A DNA stretch of 20,425 nucleotides, taken from JBDKTH01 sp964558295. GTDB lineage: Bacteria; Planctomycetota; Planctomycetia; Pirellulales; Thermoguttaceae. This document shows, piece after piece, positions 1 to 7,511 of the stretch. A program made the position numbers and the translations under genes. The stretch covers positions 1-20,425 of the forward strand of contig CAZLDQ010000101.1 of assembly GCA_964558295.1 (NCBI GenBank). Direction: 5' to 3'. How positions within the stretch are numbered: the stretch's first letter is position 1; each line of letters begins with the position of its first letter. The notes beneath the pieces were generated by a model. The model was not told the origin of the DNA and searched no databases. It worked only from the letters and a program-made list of their open reading frames with translations.

Positions 1-106
1 TGCGCTTGGGGCGGTGCTCGGGATTTGGGAGCCAAGTTCCGATGCGAAATCCTGAACCCCGAACCCTCCTTAATTCAGACGCGGCACTCTGAGACGTGCC
101 CATTCC

Positions 107-514
107 TCATGGTCCGGCCATGGCTCGCCCGCTCGGCATCGGGCGCAGGTAGGGGCGGAGCCTGTCGAGCGTCTTGGGGCCGATCCCTTTGACGCGGAGC
201 AGGTCCTCGTGGTCGAAGAAGGGGCCGCTCTGCTCGCGCGTGGCGACGATGCGCCGGGCGAGCGTTTCGCCGACTTCGGGCAGTTGGGCCAGCTCGGGCC
301 AGGCGGCCGAGTTGATGTCGACCTCGAAGCGGGCTGTTTGCGGCTGTGCCCGATCGAGTTCGACGAGTCGGCCTTGAAGTCCGCCTTGGGCGACCCACCA
401 GAGAGCCGTGCTCCCCAAGCCAGCCAGGACCAAGGCGGCCACTCCTGCCTGGTCCGCTCGGCGGAGAAGCCAGGGGGGGAGGGCAGGGGAGGGTTTGACT
501 CGCTTGGCGGACAT
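107..514 (-). CDS. ComEA-like helix-hairpin-helix membrane protein
   Basis: A 135-residue protein with an N-terminal cytoplasmic tail, one membrane segment at about residues 23-42 and a C-terminal helix-hairpin-helix domain at about residues 66-124. The domain shows the ComEA-type pattern VDINSA, then LPEVGETLARRI, GPF and VKGIGPKTLDRLRPYL. ComEA proteins bind double-stranded DNA during uptake, and small HhH proteins of this kind are common next to pilus genes, so a DNA-uptake role is an inference. The frame stays open upstream to 901, but that extension runs through a 26-bp repeat array and encodes only repeat peptides. I therefore start at the ATG at 514, which has only a weak GGGG-type ribosome site before it. 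A 5-bp hairpin (83-100) lies just past the stop. It diverges from nadC. Confidence 0.8.
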   Translation of the reverse strand: MSAKRVKPSPALPPWLLRRADQAGVAALVLAGLGSTALWWVAQGGLQGRLVELDRAQPQTARFEVDINSAAWPELAQLPEVGETLARRIVATREQSGPFFDHEDLLRVKGIGPKTLDRLRPYLRPMPSGRAMAGP

Positions 515-533
515 TGCTGGCCCCAGTTTTGTC

Positions 534-741
534 ACACAAGCATCTTGCTTATGTTCGTCACACAAGCAGCTTGCTTGTGTTCGTCGCACACGCATCTTGC
601 TTGTGTTCGTCGCACACGCATCTTGCTTGTGGTCGTAGCCAAAGTATCTTGCTTGTGGTTGTAGCATAAGCATCTTGCTTGTGGTCGTAGCATAAGCATC
701 TTGCTTGTGCTCGTAGCCAAAGCACCTTGCTTGGGATCGTC
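534..741. repeat. 26-bp palindromic tandem repeat array, 8 units
   Basis: Eight consecutive units with an exact 26-bp period start at 534, 560, 586, 612, 638, 664, 690 and 716. The invariant core CTTGCTT falls at 544, 570, 596, 622, 648, 674, 700 and 726. Most units contain an inverted repeat of the type AAGCATCTTGCTT; in unit 2 the arms extend to ACACAAGCA/TGCTTGTGT. Units 1-3 end in TTCGTC and units 4-7 in (G/C)T(C/T)GTA, so the array drifts gradually from one end to the other. The period is not a multiple of three, so the open frames across the array are artefacts. There are no unique spacers, so this is not CRISPR. It occupies the intergenic region between two divergent genes. Confidence 0.93.
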
Positions 742-967
742 GTAATGGGTTTTGACGAACACGACCGGTAGTCGATTGTGGAGGAAATGCCCTCCAGGTT
801 TGGGCCGTCGAAAGCCCATTCGACGTCTTGCCTGTACCGTGCCGGCGTCTGCCGTCCCAGGCGGGACGCCTAGGCTGCAGGATAGCTGGTTTTTTGGCCA
901 CCGGACTGGCTACGAGACTCCTCCCATATTATTATGGTATGTCCTTCGCATAGGGAGTAGTGGGACG
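742..967. other. intergenic region upstream of nadC with a hairpin
   Basis: No convincing gene lies here. A perfect 6-bp hairpin occurs at 853-868 (CGTCCC, loop AGGC, GGGACG). An AT-rich stretch at 926-935 contains TATTAT and could be the -10 of the nadC promoter, but I see no matching -35 at normal spacing. A ribosome-binding sequence AGGGAG lies at 952-957, ten bases before the GTG chosen as the nadC start. Confidence 0.5.
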
Positions 968-1906
968 GTGAAGAAAGAATTCAATCAGGTAATGTGGGAT
1001 GACGCCCTTCGGGCGGATTTGCAGGAATTGGTGCGTCTGGCGGTTCGGGAAGATGTTGCCGACGAGGGGGATTGGACTAGCCGGGCCCTGGTGCCAGAAA
1101 CGGCGACCGGTCGGGCCGCCGTTGTGGTGCGCCAGCCGGGCGTGATAGCCGGACTGCAGAGTGTGGAACTGGTCTTGGCGGCCGTCGACCCCCGTTTGCG
1201 CTGGCACGCGGAAGCCGAAGACGGCCAGCGCGTCGATCGCGGCACCCGGGCGGGATACATCGAGGGGCCGGCCCAGAGCTTGTTGACCGCCGAACGGACC
1301 GTGCTCAATCTGCTCGGCCGCCTGTCGGGCATCGCCTCGCTGACCCGGCAATATGTGGATACCGTGGCTGGCACGAAAGCCCGCATCTACGACACCCGGA
1401 AAACCACCCCCGGTTGGCGGCGTCTGGAAAAATACGCCGTTCATTGCGGCGGCGGTCGGAATCACCGCACCGGCCTGTTTGAGGCCGTGTTGATCAAGGA
1501 CAACCACTTGGCCTGGGGGGCCGAATCGACCGACTCGGCGACCCATTACACGCCGGCCGAGGCCGTTGTCCGGGCACGTCGCTACGTGATTGAGCATGCT
1601 GCCGCGGGGCGCGAGATGATCATCGAGGTGGAGGTTGACACCCTGGAGCAACTTGATGAGGTCCTACGTGCGGATCCGGATATCGTCCTTTTGGACAATA
1701 TGGAGCCCGCTGAGCTTCGCGAGGCGGTTGCCCGGCGCGATGCGGCCAAGCCGGCCGTGGAACTGGAAGCCTCCGGCGGAGTGAACCTCCAGACGGTTCG
1801 CGCCATCGCCGAAAGCGGCGTCGACCGGATCAGCGTCGGCGCGTTGACCCATTCGGCCGTCGGGTTGGATGTGGCGCTGGATTGGCTTTCGACCGGTGGG
1901 AAGTGA
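968..1906 (+). CDS. nadC: nicotinate-nucleotide pyrophosphorylase (carboxylating)
   Basis: Quinolinate phosphoribosyltransferase, which converts quinolinate and PRPP to nicotinate mononucleotide, CO2 and pyrophosphate in de novo NAD synthesis in the cytoplasm. The 312-residue product is close to the usual 280-300. It shows the family landmarks in order: GVIAGLQSVE, the ERTVLNLLGRLSGIASLT segment, DTRKTTPGWRRLEKYAV, CGGGRNHRTGLFEAVLIKDNH, EVEVDTLEQL, IVLLDNM, LEASGGV and the C-terminal GVDRISVGALTHSA. These carry the substrate-binding Arg, Lys and His residues of the family. The frame is open upstream to 752, but that part is non-homologous intergenic sequence. I chose GTG at 968 because AGGGAG precedes it; ATG at 992 is the alternative and gives 304 residues. 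The next genes are unrelated pilus genes, so it is probably a separate transcription unit. Confidence 0.96.
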   Translation: MKKEFNQVMWDDALRADLQELVRLAVREDVADEGDWTSRALVPETATGRAAVVVRQPGVIAGLQSVELVLAAVDPRLRWHAEAEDGQRVDRGTRAGYIEGPAQSLLTAERTVLNLLGRLSGIASLTRQYVDTVAGTKARIYDTRKTTPGWRRLEKYAVHCGGGRNHRTGLFEAVLIKDNHLAWGAESTDSATHYTPAEAVVRARRYVIEHAAAGREMIIEVEVDTLEQLDEVLRADPDIVLLDNMEPAELREAVARRDAAKPAVELEASGGVNLQTVRAIAESGVDRISVGALTHSAVGLDVALDWLSTGGK

Positions 1907-2060
1907 GGCCTGGGGGGGCATTGGTTCCACTCGGCAGAAGTGCTGAGGCTAAAAAAAGGCGATTCACCCTTCGGTCTCACAATCGCTACGTCCGCGTCTT
2001 TTGTGATAACCGGCTTGATCGGGCGGAGCGTCTGTATCTGCTGGGGTAACGGTGGGATGT

Positions 2061-2088
2061 TTGACAGGTCGGTGGCTTGACCTAACCT
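2061..2088 (+). promoter_or_regulatory. weak promoter candidate for the pilus locus
   Basis: TTGACA at 2061-2066 is followed after 16 bases by TAACCT at 2083-2088. The -35 is perfect but the -10 matches only half of the consensus. It lies about 40 bases before the first prepilin gene, in the 221-base gap after nadC. This is a weak prediction. Confidence 0.3.
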
Positions 2089-2127
2089 TCTAGTGCATAC
2101 CTCCCTGTACCCCGAGAGGCTTGTCCG

Positions 2128-2754
2128 ATGTGGCCCCGCCTCCTGCCGTCTCACCTTCTACATCCTCGCGGCTTCACGCTGGTCGAGGCTGTCGTGGCTA
2201 TGACGATCACAGCCATTGCCGGATCGGCGTTGCTGTTGGGGTTGAACAGCTCGTTGATGACCACGGTGGATGCCGAAGAGCAGGCGATTGCCATGGGGAT
2301 TGCCCAGCAGTTGCTCGATGAAGTGCTGGGGAGCCGGTACTGCCTGTTAGCATCGAATCCCAATGTGGACACGGCACATGATATCGTGCTAAAGCCGAGC
2401 GTGGCGAAGGCTGCGCCAGGGACTCGCGAGTTGTTCACCGATACGGACGACTTTAACGGCTTCTCTGCTCAGCCACCTGTGGACACCTGGGGCGTGCCGT
2501 TGGGCCGGGAAGACGTGGAGGGCGAGCTGCGCCATCCCAACTTCATGGCCAGTCCGCGATCGTTTAGCCGGTGGCGGGAAGAGATCCGCGTCTACTACGT
2601 CGCTGAGGGTGACCTGACCTACGAGTTGCCCGCAGGCCAGGTGAGCGATTATCGGGCGATCGAGGTGACTATTTCCGAGGTGAACCCGCAAGGGGGCGTT
2701 CGCCGACTGGCGCGTCTTCGACAGGTCGTGGTCTATGTTCCCCCGATGCCGTAA
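2128..2754 (+). CDS. prepilin-like minor pilin (PilV/GspI-like)
   Basis: A 208-residue protein with a class III prepilin signal: a 15-residue basic leader ending in RG, then FTLVE (mature residues 1-5, with Glu at +5, residue 20) and a hydrophobic helix to about residue 38. PilD-type peptidases cleave after that Gly and methylate the new N-terminus. The rest is a globular domain with no motif I recognise. Position before the GspJ-like and PilX/GspK-like genes suggests the PilV/GspI slot, but assignment to a precise family is inference. GAGAGG about ten bases before the ATG is a fair ribosome site. Its 3' end overlaps the next gene by 20 bases, suggesting translational coupling. Confidence 0.85.
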   Translation: MWPRLLPSHLLHPRGFTLVEAVVAMTITAIAGSALLLGLNSSLMTTVDAEEQAIAMGIAQQLLDEVLGSRYCLLASNPNVDTAHDIVLKPSVAKAAPGTRELFTDTDDFNGFSAQPPVDTWGVPLGREDVEGELRHPNFMASPRSFSRWREEIRVYYVAEGDLTYELPAGQVSDYRAIEVTISEVNPQGGVRRLARLRQVVVYVPPMP

Positions 2755-3589
2755 GCCATCCTCATATCGGGCCGATGGTCGTACTGCGGAGTCCTCACGC
2801 AGCGGGCTGACGCTCTTGGAACTCCTTTTGGCGATGTCGATCCTGGTCATGCTCGCCGGCTCGCTCGGCGCGTTGGCCCAGGCGGTTCAATCGGGGGCGG
2901 AATTTGGCGAAGGGCATGGTGGTGCCACCCAGCATGCTCGGGTCGCTCTGGAGCGAATCACCCGGACGGTCAGCAGGGCGACGGCGAGCAATCGGTTCCC
3001 CGGAATTCTCGTCGCCAGCACGACGGTCGGGACTTGGCGATTTCCCGACACACTTGTCGTTTGGCATCCCACCGCCTCGGCGCGAAATCCCAAGGGGTTG
3101 CCTTGCTTCGACGAACTGGTGATCTACTGCCCGCATCCGGACCACGCGAATCAATTGGTGGAGATTGTCGTTCCCGAAGGGAGCGACGCGCGCACGGTCC
3201 CGGAGGTTTCGGATACGGCCACCTGGCTTACGGAACTGGAATCACTCAAGAGGGCCAATCTGTCCAACGCCGTCGTACTGACGGACCTGTTGCGGACGGG
3301 CGTTGTCTCCGGCAGTGCCACGGTGCGCGGAGCGGTGCGGTTCGTCGAGCGGCTTCGCCCGTCCAACACGGAATGGGAAGCGTATCAAGCGGGAAGTCAG
3401 AGTTGGAAGACCCTTTCATGGGTCCAAGGGATTTATGGGCCTCGGGCCGGCTTGCGTCAAGCCTGGGTGCGGATCGAACTGCAATTGGTTCCAGCGACGG
3501 TCAGCGGTGGACGCCGCGAACAGGAGGCGATCCCCTTTTTCGGCTCGGCCACGCTTTACTACGACCTGCGTGCGAAAGACAACGGATGA
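2735..3589 (+). CDS. prepilin-like protein (GspJ/PilW-like)
   Basis: A 284-residue protein with a 24-residue leader ending in SG, then LTLLE (Glu at +5, residue 29) and a hydrophobic helix. This is a type IV prepilin or pseudopilin N-terminus. Size, and position between a PilV/GspI-like and a PilX/GspK-like gene, fit the GspJ/PilW role in the tip complex of a pseudopilus. The ATG at 2735 lies within the preceding gene, a 20-base overlap. No other start in this frame precedes the signal, so the unusually long leader is probably real. The stop overlaps the next start as ATGA. Confidence 0.83.
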   Translation: MFPRCRKPSSYRADGRTAESSRSGLTLLELLLAMSILVMLAGSLGALAQAVQSGAEFGEGHGGATQHARVALERITRTVSRATASNRFPGILVASTTVGTWRFPDTLVVWHPTASARNPKGLPCFDELVIYCPHPDHANQLVEIVVPEGSDARTVPEVSDTATWLTELESLKRANLSNAVVLTDLLRTGVVSGSATVRGAVRFVERLRPSNTEWEAYQAGSQSWKTLSWVQGIYGPRAGLRQAWVRIELQLVPATVSGGRREQEAIPFFGSATLYYDLRAKDNG

Positions 3590-5424
3590 GCCACGTGTTG
3601 GAAAAGAATCACAGCGATGTCGTACCGGCCGGCCGCAGGCTTCGGCGACGCCGAGCCATGGCCACGCTCGTCGTGCTGCTTCTGATTTCGATTACGCTGG
3701 CCATTTCCTATTCGCTTTTACGCTCGCAGAGCACGGCCGATGCCGTTCAACGGAACTGCAACCTCGGCCAGGAAGCCCGCCTGGCCGCCATGGCAGGGAT
3801 CAACGCGGGACTCAAACGGATGCACGTTTGGGACAAGAATGACGCGTCGCGATGTTGGACCGGCGTTGGCACGACGCTTACGCAGCCGGTCAGCAGCACG
3901 GCGCGGTTTGAGGTTCGTTTTGCCACGGGCGATCCGTCGTTGACGACCGATGATCCGTGGCTCACCTCGAGCAGGCCCACGCTTCGCTCCGACCGGGACG
4001 ATACCGAGGAGTTCCCTTACCGTGTGACCCTCTTTGCTACGGGAATCGCCGTTGATCCGGGCGACAGATCCCGTGAGGTCAAGCATCAGGTGCGGGCCGT
4101 GGTGCGGCTGGTCCCGCGGGCTTTGGAATCGAACAAACCGGCCGGTTTCGACCGGATCACCAACGGCGTGGGGGGCGATCGGTATACGCTCTGCCAGTCC
4201 AGCCCCGGCGACTTCCGCATCAATGTGCCGTTTCGGGTTCAAGGACGGGTGCGTGCTCAAGGGTCCATGAAACTGGCCCTGACCGTTTCCGACGATTCCT
4301 GCTGGTACGCCTGGTCCAATGAGGCCCGTGTGCGATATCTGAAAGAACTGAACCTGATGCGGTTGGCCGGCTACGAAGATTGCCGTCCTTTCGCCGGCCC
4401 GATCGATCTCCCCTACGCATCGCAAGATAGCGGTTTTCTTAGCCTTCTGACGACGATGGGGATCTCGACGGTCGATACGGCTGCCAGCAGTCTGAGCGGG
4501 TGGATAATATCTTCCACCCGGAGCACGTATCAGCTTTATCCGGGCGGGAAGGCGTATCCTGTGACCACGGTTTCCGGCCAGGAAAGCAACACTACTTGGA
4601 AGCCCGATCCGGTGTCCAACCCAGCCGGGATTCTCTATTGCAACGGGCAATTGTGGTTGGGCGACAACGTCCGCATTCAGGGGACGGTGCTGACGAGGGC
4701 GAATGATGTGGGCGATGTCATGATCGCCGGGAAAAATGTCCATCTTGAGCCCGCGGAACTGCCCTCTTTGTACGGTTCCACGGCGGCTGTGCAGTTGCCG
4801 GTGATTGTGGCCGGAGACGATGTTCATATCCTCGAAGGTTCGCAAGCGAGTATCGCCGGCCTGGTGATCTCCGCGGATGATTTCAAAATCACCGAGGACT
4901 CGCAGTACGCCTCGTTGGCGGTGACCGTGTCGTCGGATCAGGTCGGCAAGCCCTTGCAGGCTGTCCTGCCTGCGGTCTTTTCAAACTACTCGGCAACCGA
5001 ATGCAGACGTATGATCGTTTCCGGCAGTGTGCGCGTAAGTGGTTCGGTGGTGCGCGATCCGGCGACCGTTGTGCAGAGCGGGCAGAACATCGTGGTTTAT
5101 CCGCGGATTCTGTTGTCGCGAGTCGTCGCCAGGGATATTTATGTGGGCGGCCGTTCCGAGTGGCTCTCGTGGCAAGCCAGTCTATGGGAGCTGTGTTACA
5201 ATCTTTTCAGGAGTCAAGAGAACGTCAACGGCGGCACCCGCTGGTGGGCTGAGTGGCTTGATTGGTGGGGACGGAACAGAATCCCCCAATTGGGCATCGC
5301 GCCCGATGCCACCCAGCCGACCCCCTGGTACCATTGGCAAACCTCGCAGAATCCGATTTACATGCCTCATCCCGACGACGAGGGGCTTCGTTGGGAACTG
5401 CTGGAGTGGACCGATAACCCGTGA
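3586..5424 (+). CDS. PilX/GspK-like pilus assembly protein with a beta-rich domain
   Basis: A 612-residue protein. A basic stretch RRLRRRRAM (about residues 17-25) is followed by a hydrophobic segment ATLVVLLLISITLAISYSLL, and then by an alanine-rich helix typical of PilX/GspK N-termini (the QEARLAAMAGINAGLKRM region). It lacks Glu at +5, as GspK proteins usually do. It is much larger than classical GspK (about 330). Around residues 350-440 the pattern of short glycine-aspartate turns (GDNVRIQGTV, GDVMIAGKNVHLE, AGDDVHILEGSQASIAGLV) looks like a beta-helix, similar in rhythm to bactofilins. The C-terminus is Trp-rich. The frame is open upstream to 3034, but the ATG at 3586 overlaps the preceding stop (ATGA) and sets the membrane segment near the N-terminus, so I start there. 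Confidence 0.82.
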   Translation: MSHVLEKNHSDVVPAGRRLRRRRAMATLVVLLLISITLAISYSLLRSQSTADAVQRNCNLGQEARLAAMAGINAGLKRMHVWDKNDASRCWTGVGTTLTQPVSSTARFEVRFATGDPSLTTDDPWLTSSRPTLRSDRDDTEEFPYRVTLFATGIAVDPGDRSREVKHQVRAVVRLVPRALESNKPAGFDRITNGVGGDRYTLCQSSPGDFRINVPFRVQGRVRAQGSMKLALTVSDDSCWYAWSNEARVRYLKELNLMRLAGYEDCRPFAGPIDLPYASQDSGFLSLLTTMGISTVDTAASSLSGWIISSTRSTYQLYPGGKAYPVTTVSGQESNTTWKPDPVSNPAGILYCNGQLWLGDNVRIQGTVLTRANDVGDVMIAGKNVHLEPAELPSLYGSTAAVQLPVIVAGDDVHILEGSQASIAGLVISADDFKITEDSQYASLAVTVSSDQVGKPLQAVLPAVFSNYSATECRRMIVSGSVRVSGSVVRDPATVVQSGQNIVVYPRILLSRVVARDIYVGGRSEWLSWQASLWELCYNLFRSQENVNGGTRWWAEWLDWWGRNRIPQLGIAPDATQPTPWYHWQTSQNPIYMPHPDDEGLRWELLEWTDNP

Positions 5425-5450
5425 CATTGATTTGGTGAGGAGGGACACCG

Positions 5451-5720
5451 ATGCACCGTCCGATTCGCTGGCCGCTTATGGGGGTGGCACTCGCCCTCTT
5501 GGGTTGCGTGCTAGGCTTGTATCAGTTTACCAATGCCGCGCCGCCGGCTGGCCCCGGGCCGTTTGCCAACTCGATTGAGCAGCGGCAGGAGATGGTGGAG
5601 CAGTTGAAGGCCGTCAACGCCCAGTTGAAAGAACAGAATGCGTTGCTCCGAGAGCAACTGAGCCTGTTGCGTTCGGGCCAAGTGAGGGTGATGGTCACCC
5701 TGCCGCCGGAGGTGAAGTGA
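5451..5720 (+). CDS. small membrane-anchored coiled-coil protein
   Basis: An 89-residue protein with a basic N-terminus, a hydrophobic segment at about residues 8-28, and a heptad-like Leu/Gln/Glu-rich helix from about 42 to 72 (VEQLKAVNAQLKEQNALLRE). It ends in a short VRVMVTLPPEVK tail. LLGC at 16-19 could be read as a lipobox, but the residues after the Cys are hydrophobic, so a simple anchor is more likely. I do not recognise the family. GGAGGG about eight bases before the ATG is a good ribosome site, and the stop overlaps the GTG start of the next prepilin gene (GTGA). It is therefore embedded and probably translationally coupled in the pilus locus. A structural or scaffolding role is inference. 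Confidence 0.72.
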   Translation: MHRPIRWPLMGVALALLGCVLGLYQFTNAAPPAGPGPFANSIEQRQEMVEQLKAVNAQLKEQNALLREQLSLLRSGQVRVMVTLPPEVK

Positions 5721-6322
5721 GAACGAAGCACGTTGCCATGTTGCCATTGCGTCAAGCCCCTGCCGGATTTTCGCTGATCGAGTTGCTGCTGGTGATTTCG
5801 ATCATGGCGATTGTCGCCGGGTTGGTGTTGCCCAATAGCAACCCGGCCACCCACGATCAGCTCCTTGCGGCTGCTCGGATCTTGGCCGGCGACCTGGCGT
5901 ATGCCCGGAGTCTAGCTGTGACCTACGCCAGCCCGTGCCGTGTGACGTTCGATACGACCAAGAACTGTTATACGCTCCAGTACAGCGACGGACAGAAAAA
6001 ACTGCCGGCGGCCGTTTTTGGCAGTTCTCAGGATACTGAGACCCAGCATGTGGTCGCCCTGGCGGAGTTGCCGAGCATCGGCCGGGCCGTGCGGTTGCTG
6101 GCGGTTACCGAGGGAGTTAATTCGACCAGTGTGGTGAGCGATGTCGAGTTTGGGACGCTTGGCGCGACGACGCGAAAGGCCACGACCGAGATTTGGCTGG
6201 TCGCCGGGTCGAGCAAGGATGCGCGTTATGTCAATGTGACCGTCAATCCCGTGACCGGATTGACGACCATCGGCAGTTATAGGGCTGTTGCGCCTCCGGT
6301 GGCTGCGACATTGTGCCCGTGA
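5717..6322 (+). CDS. GspH/FimT-like prepilin
   Basis: A 201-residue protein whose leader ends in AG (residue 17), followed by FSLIE (Glu at +5, residue 22) and the helix LLLVISIMAIVAGLVLP. The following region, with LLAAARILAGDLAYARSLAVTYASPCRVTFD, is the usual GspH/FimT pattern: a helix that selects and aligns, then the start of a beta-sheet domain. The GTG start at 5717 overlaps the preceding TGA and is preceded by GGAGGTGA, a strong ribosome site, so it is preferred to the ATG at 5738. It is the fourth pseudopilin-type gene in the row. A GspG-like major pseudopilin is not in the window. Confidence 0.88.
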   Translation: MRTKHVAMLPLRQAPAGFSLIELLLVISIMAIVAGLVLPNSNPATHDQLLAAARILAGDLAYARSLAVTYASPCRVTFDTTKNCYTLQYSDGQKKLPAAVFGSSQDTETQHVVALAELPSIGRAVRLLAVTEGVNSTSVVSDVEFGTLGATTRKATTEIWLVAGSSKDARYVNVTVNPVTGLTTIGSYRAVAPPVAATLCP

Positions 6323-6331
6323 AACCAGTAG

Positions 6332-6390
6332 GGAACGCGCTGCGTGGCGTTCGGATGATGGAAACGGGGGAACGCCACCGAGGACGTTCC
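6332..6390. repeat. nested inverted repeat upstream of pilM
   Basis: An outer 6-bp stem (GGAACG 6332-6337 with CGTTCC 6385-6390) encloses a perfect 9-bp stem (GTGGCGTTC 6344-6352 with GAACGCCAC 6370-6378) and a 17-base loop. It lies in the 120-base gap between the GspH-like gene and pilM. There is no T-run after it, so it is not a standard terminator. An RNA processing or stabilising element, or a dispersed palindrome, would both fit. Confidence 0.7.
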
Positions 6391-6442
6391 TTGCCAACCC
6401 CTTTTGGAACAACTTGCGACGGGACATGCTAAGGATATCTTC

Positions 6443-7498
6443 ATGGTCGGATGGTTGAACAGACATCGCTATAGTCCGATCGGCGTCGATATCGGCAGCC
6501 GTTCGGTCAAGCTGTTGCAATTGGACGGAGAACGCCAACGGGTCACCGAGGCGGCATGCTGGGACCTCGCGGCCGGCGACAACGCCAATCCGGAGGAACG
6601 GGATGCCGAGGTGATCCGGGCCCTTCAGCGGGCGCGGGAAGGTCGAGAGTTCCACGGTCGGGATGCCGTGTTCTGCCTGGGAGCCGGTAACCTCTTTGTT
6701 CAGAACATTCGCGTTCCCCACGCCACAGGTTCGGAGTTGACCCGGATTGTATGCGGTGAAGCGGCCAATCGGGTACCGTTTGCCAAGGAAGAGGCCGAGG
6801 TCCGTTTCCTCGAAGCGGCCGATGTGCGCCAGGGGGAGGCCTTGCGTCGCGAAGTGATCCTGCTGGCCTGCCATCGCCCGGTGATTCAGCGGATCATTCA
6901 GGTGGCGGAAGCGGCCGGACTGCGGCCCGTGGCGATCGACGTCGAGCCCAACGCCCTATTGCGCTGTTATAGCCGCCAGTTTCGTCGCGATGAGGATCGG
7001 CAGCAGCGGGCGATGTTTGTCACCCTGGGGGCGTCGAGCACCGTGGTCGTGATCGCCGAGGGACAGGCGGCAATGTTCGTCAAATATGTGGACGTCGGCG
7101 GGGGGCAGTTCGACCAGGCCGTGGCTCGCCAGTTGAAGATGCCCCTGAATGACGCGGCCGCTTTGCGTCGCCACAACGGCGACCGCCGCGCGGATCAACG
7201 CGACCCGGAAGTGACCCGCAGCATTGGCGAGTCGATTCGCCCGGTGCTCGAACGCTTGACCAACGAGCTGTCGATGTGCATTCGCTACTACAGCGTGACC
7301 TTCCGGGGCCAGCCCTTGGCGCGGGTGGTCCTCGGCGGAGGCGAAGCGAATGAAGCGTTGGTGGAGACTCTCACCGCACGGCTGGGGATTCCCTGCGAAC
7401 TGGGCGATCCTCTGCGTAGCTATGAAAAGAGCGGCTCATGGGGGCGCGTCGGCCAATGGGACGTGGCCGCCGGCCTCGCCCTGCGTCAAGTGAACTAG
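6443..7498 (+). CDS. pilM: type IV pilus assembly protein PilM
   Basis: A 351-residue actin-like ATPase-fold protein that sits on the cytoplasmic face and binds the N-terminal tail of PilN. The phosphate-1 motif IGVDIGSRSVKLLQL is at residues 13-27. The region MFVTLGASSTVVVIAEGQ is phosphate-2-like, and VVLGGGEANEALVETL near the C-terminus is the adenosine motif. I chose the ATG at 6443, which has AAGGA upstream and gives the usual short tail before the first strand. The frame extends only to a TTG at 6404. pilN starts 13 bases downstream. Confidence 0.95.
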   Translation: MVGWLNRHRYSPIGVDIGSRSVKLLQLDGERQRVTEAACWDLAAGDNANPEERDAEVIRALQRAREGREFHGRDAVFCLGAGNLFVQNIRVPHATGSELTRIVCGEAANRVPFAKEEAEVRFLEAADVRQGEALRREVILLACHRPVIQRIIQVAEAAGLRPVAIDVEPNALLRCYSRQFRRDEDRQQRAMFVTLGASSTVVVIAEGQAAMFVKYVDVGGGQFDQAVARQLKMPLNDAAALRRHNGDRRADQRDPEVTRSIGESIRPVLERLTNELSMCIRYYSVTFRGQPLARVVLGGGEANEALVETLTARLGIPCELGDPLRSYEKSGSWGRVGQWDVAAGLALRQVN

Positions 7499-7511
7499 CG
7501 GATACCGACAG

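Noticed and set aside
534..741. CRISPR array
   Set aside because: The repeats are directly adjacent with no unique spacers, and no cas gene is in the window.
515..901. N-terminal extension of the ComEA-like protein, with long frames on both strands across the 26-bp array
   Set aside because: They encode only repeat peptides, and the 26-bp period shifts the frame at each unit. The membrane segment and HhH domain begin after the ATG at 514.
1952..1986. Minus-strand terminator with a T-run after nadC
   Set aside because: The GCGATT/AATCGC stem with seven T on the minus strand exists, but its inner part is badly paired and no minus-strand gene lies upstream that would need it.
3034..3585. Upstream part of the long frame leading into the PilX/GspK-like gene
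   Set aside because: It overlaps the GspJ-like gene in another frame and would bury the membrane segment inside the protein. The ATGA overlap marks the real start.
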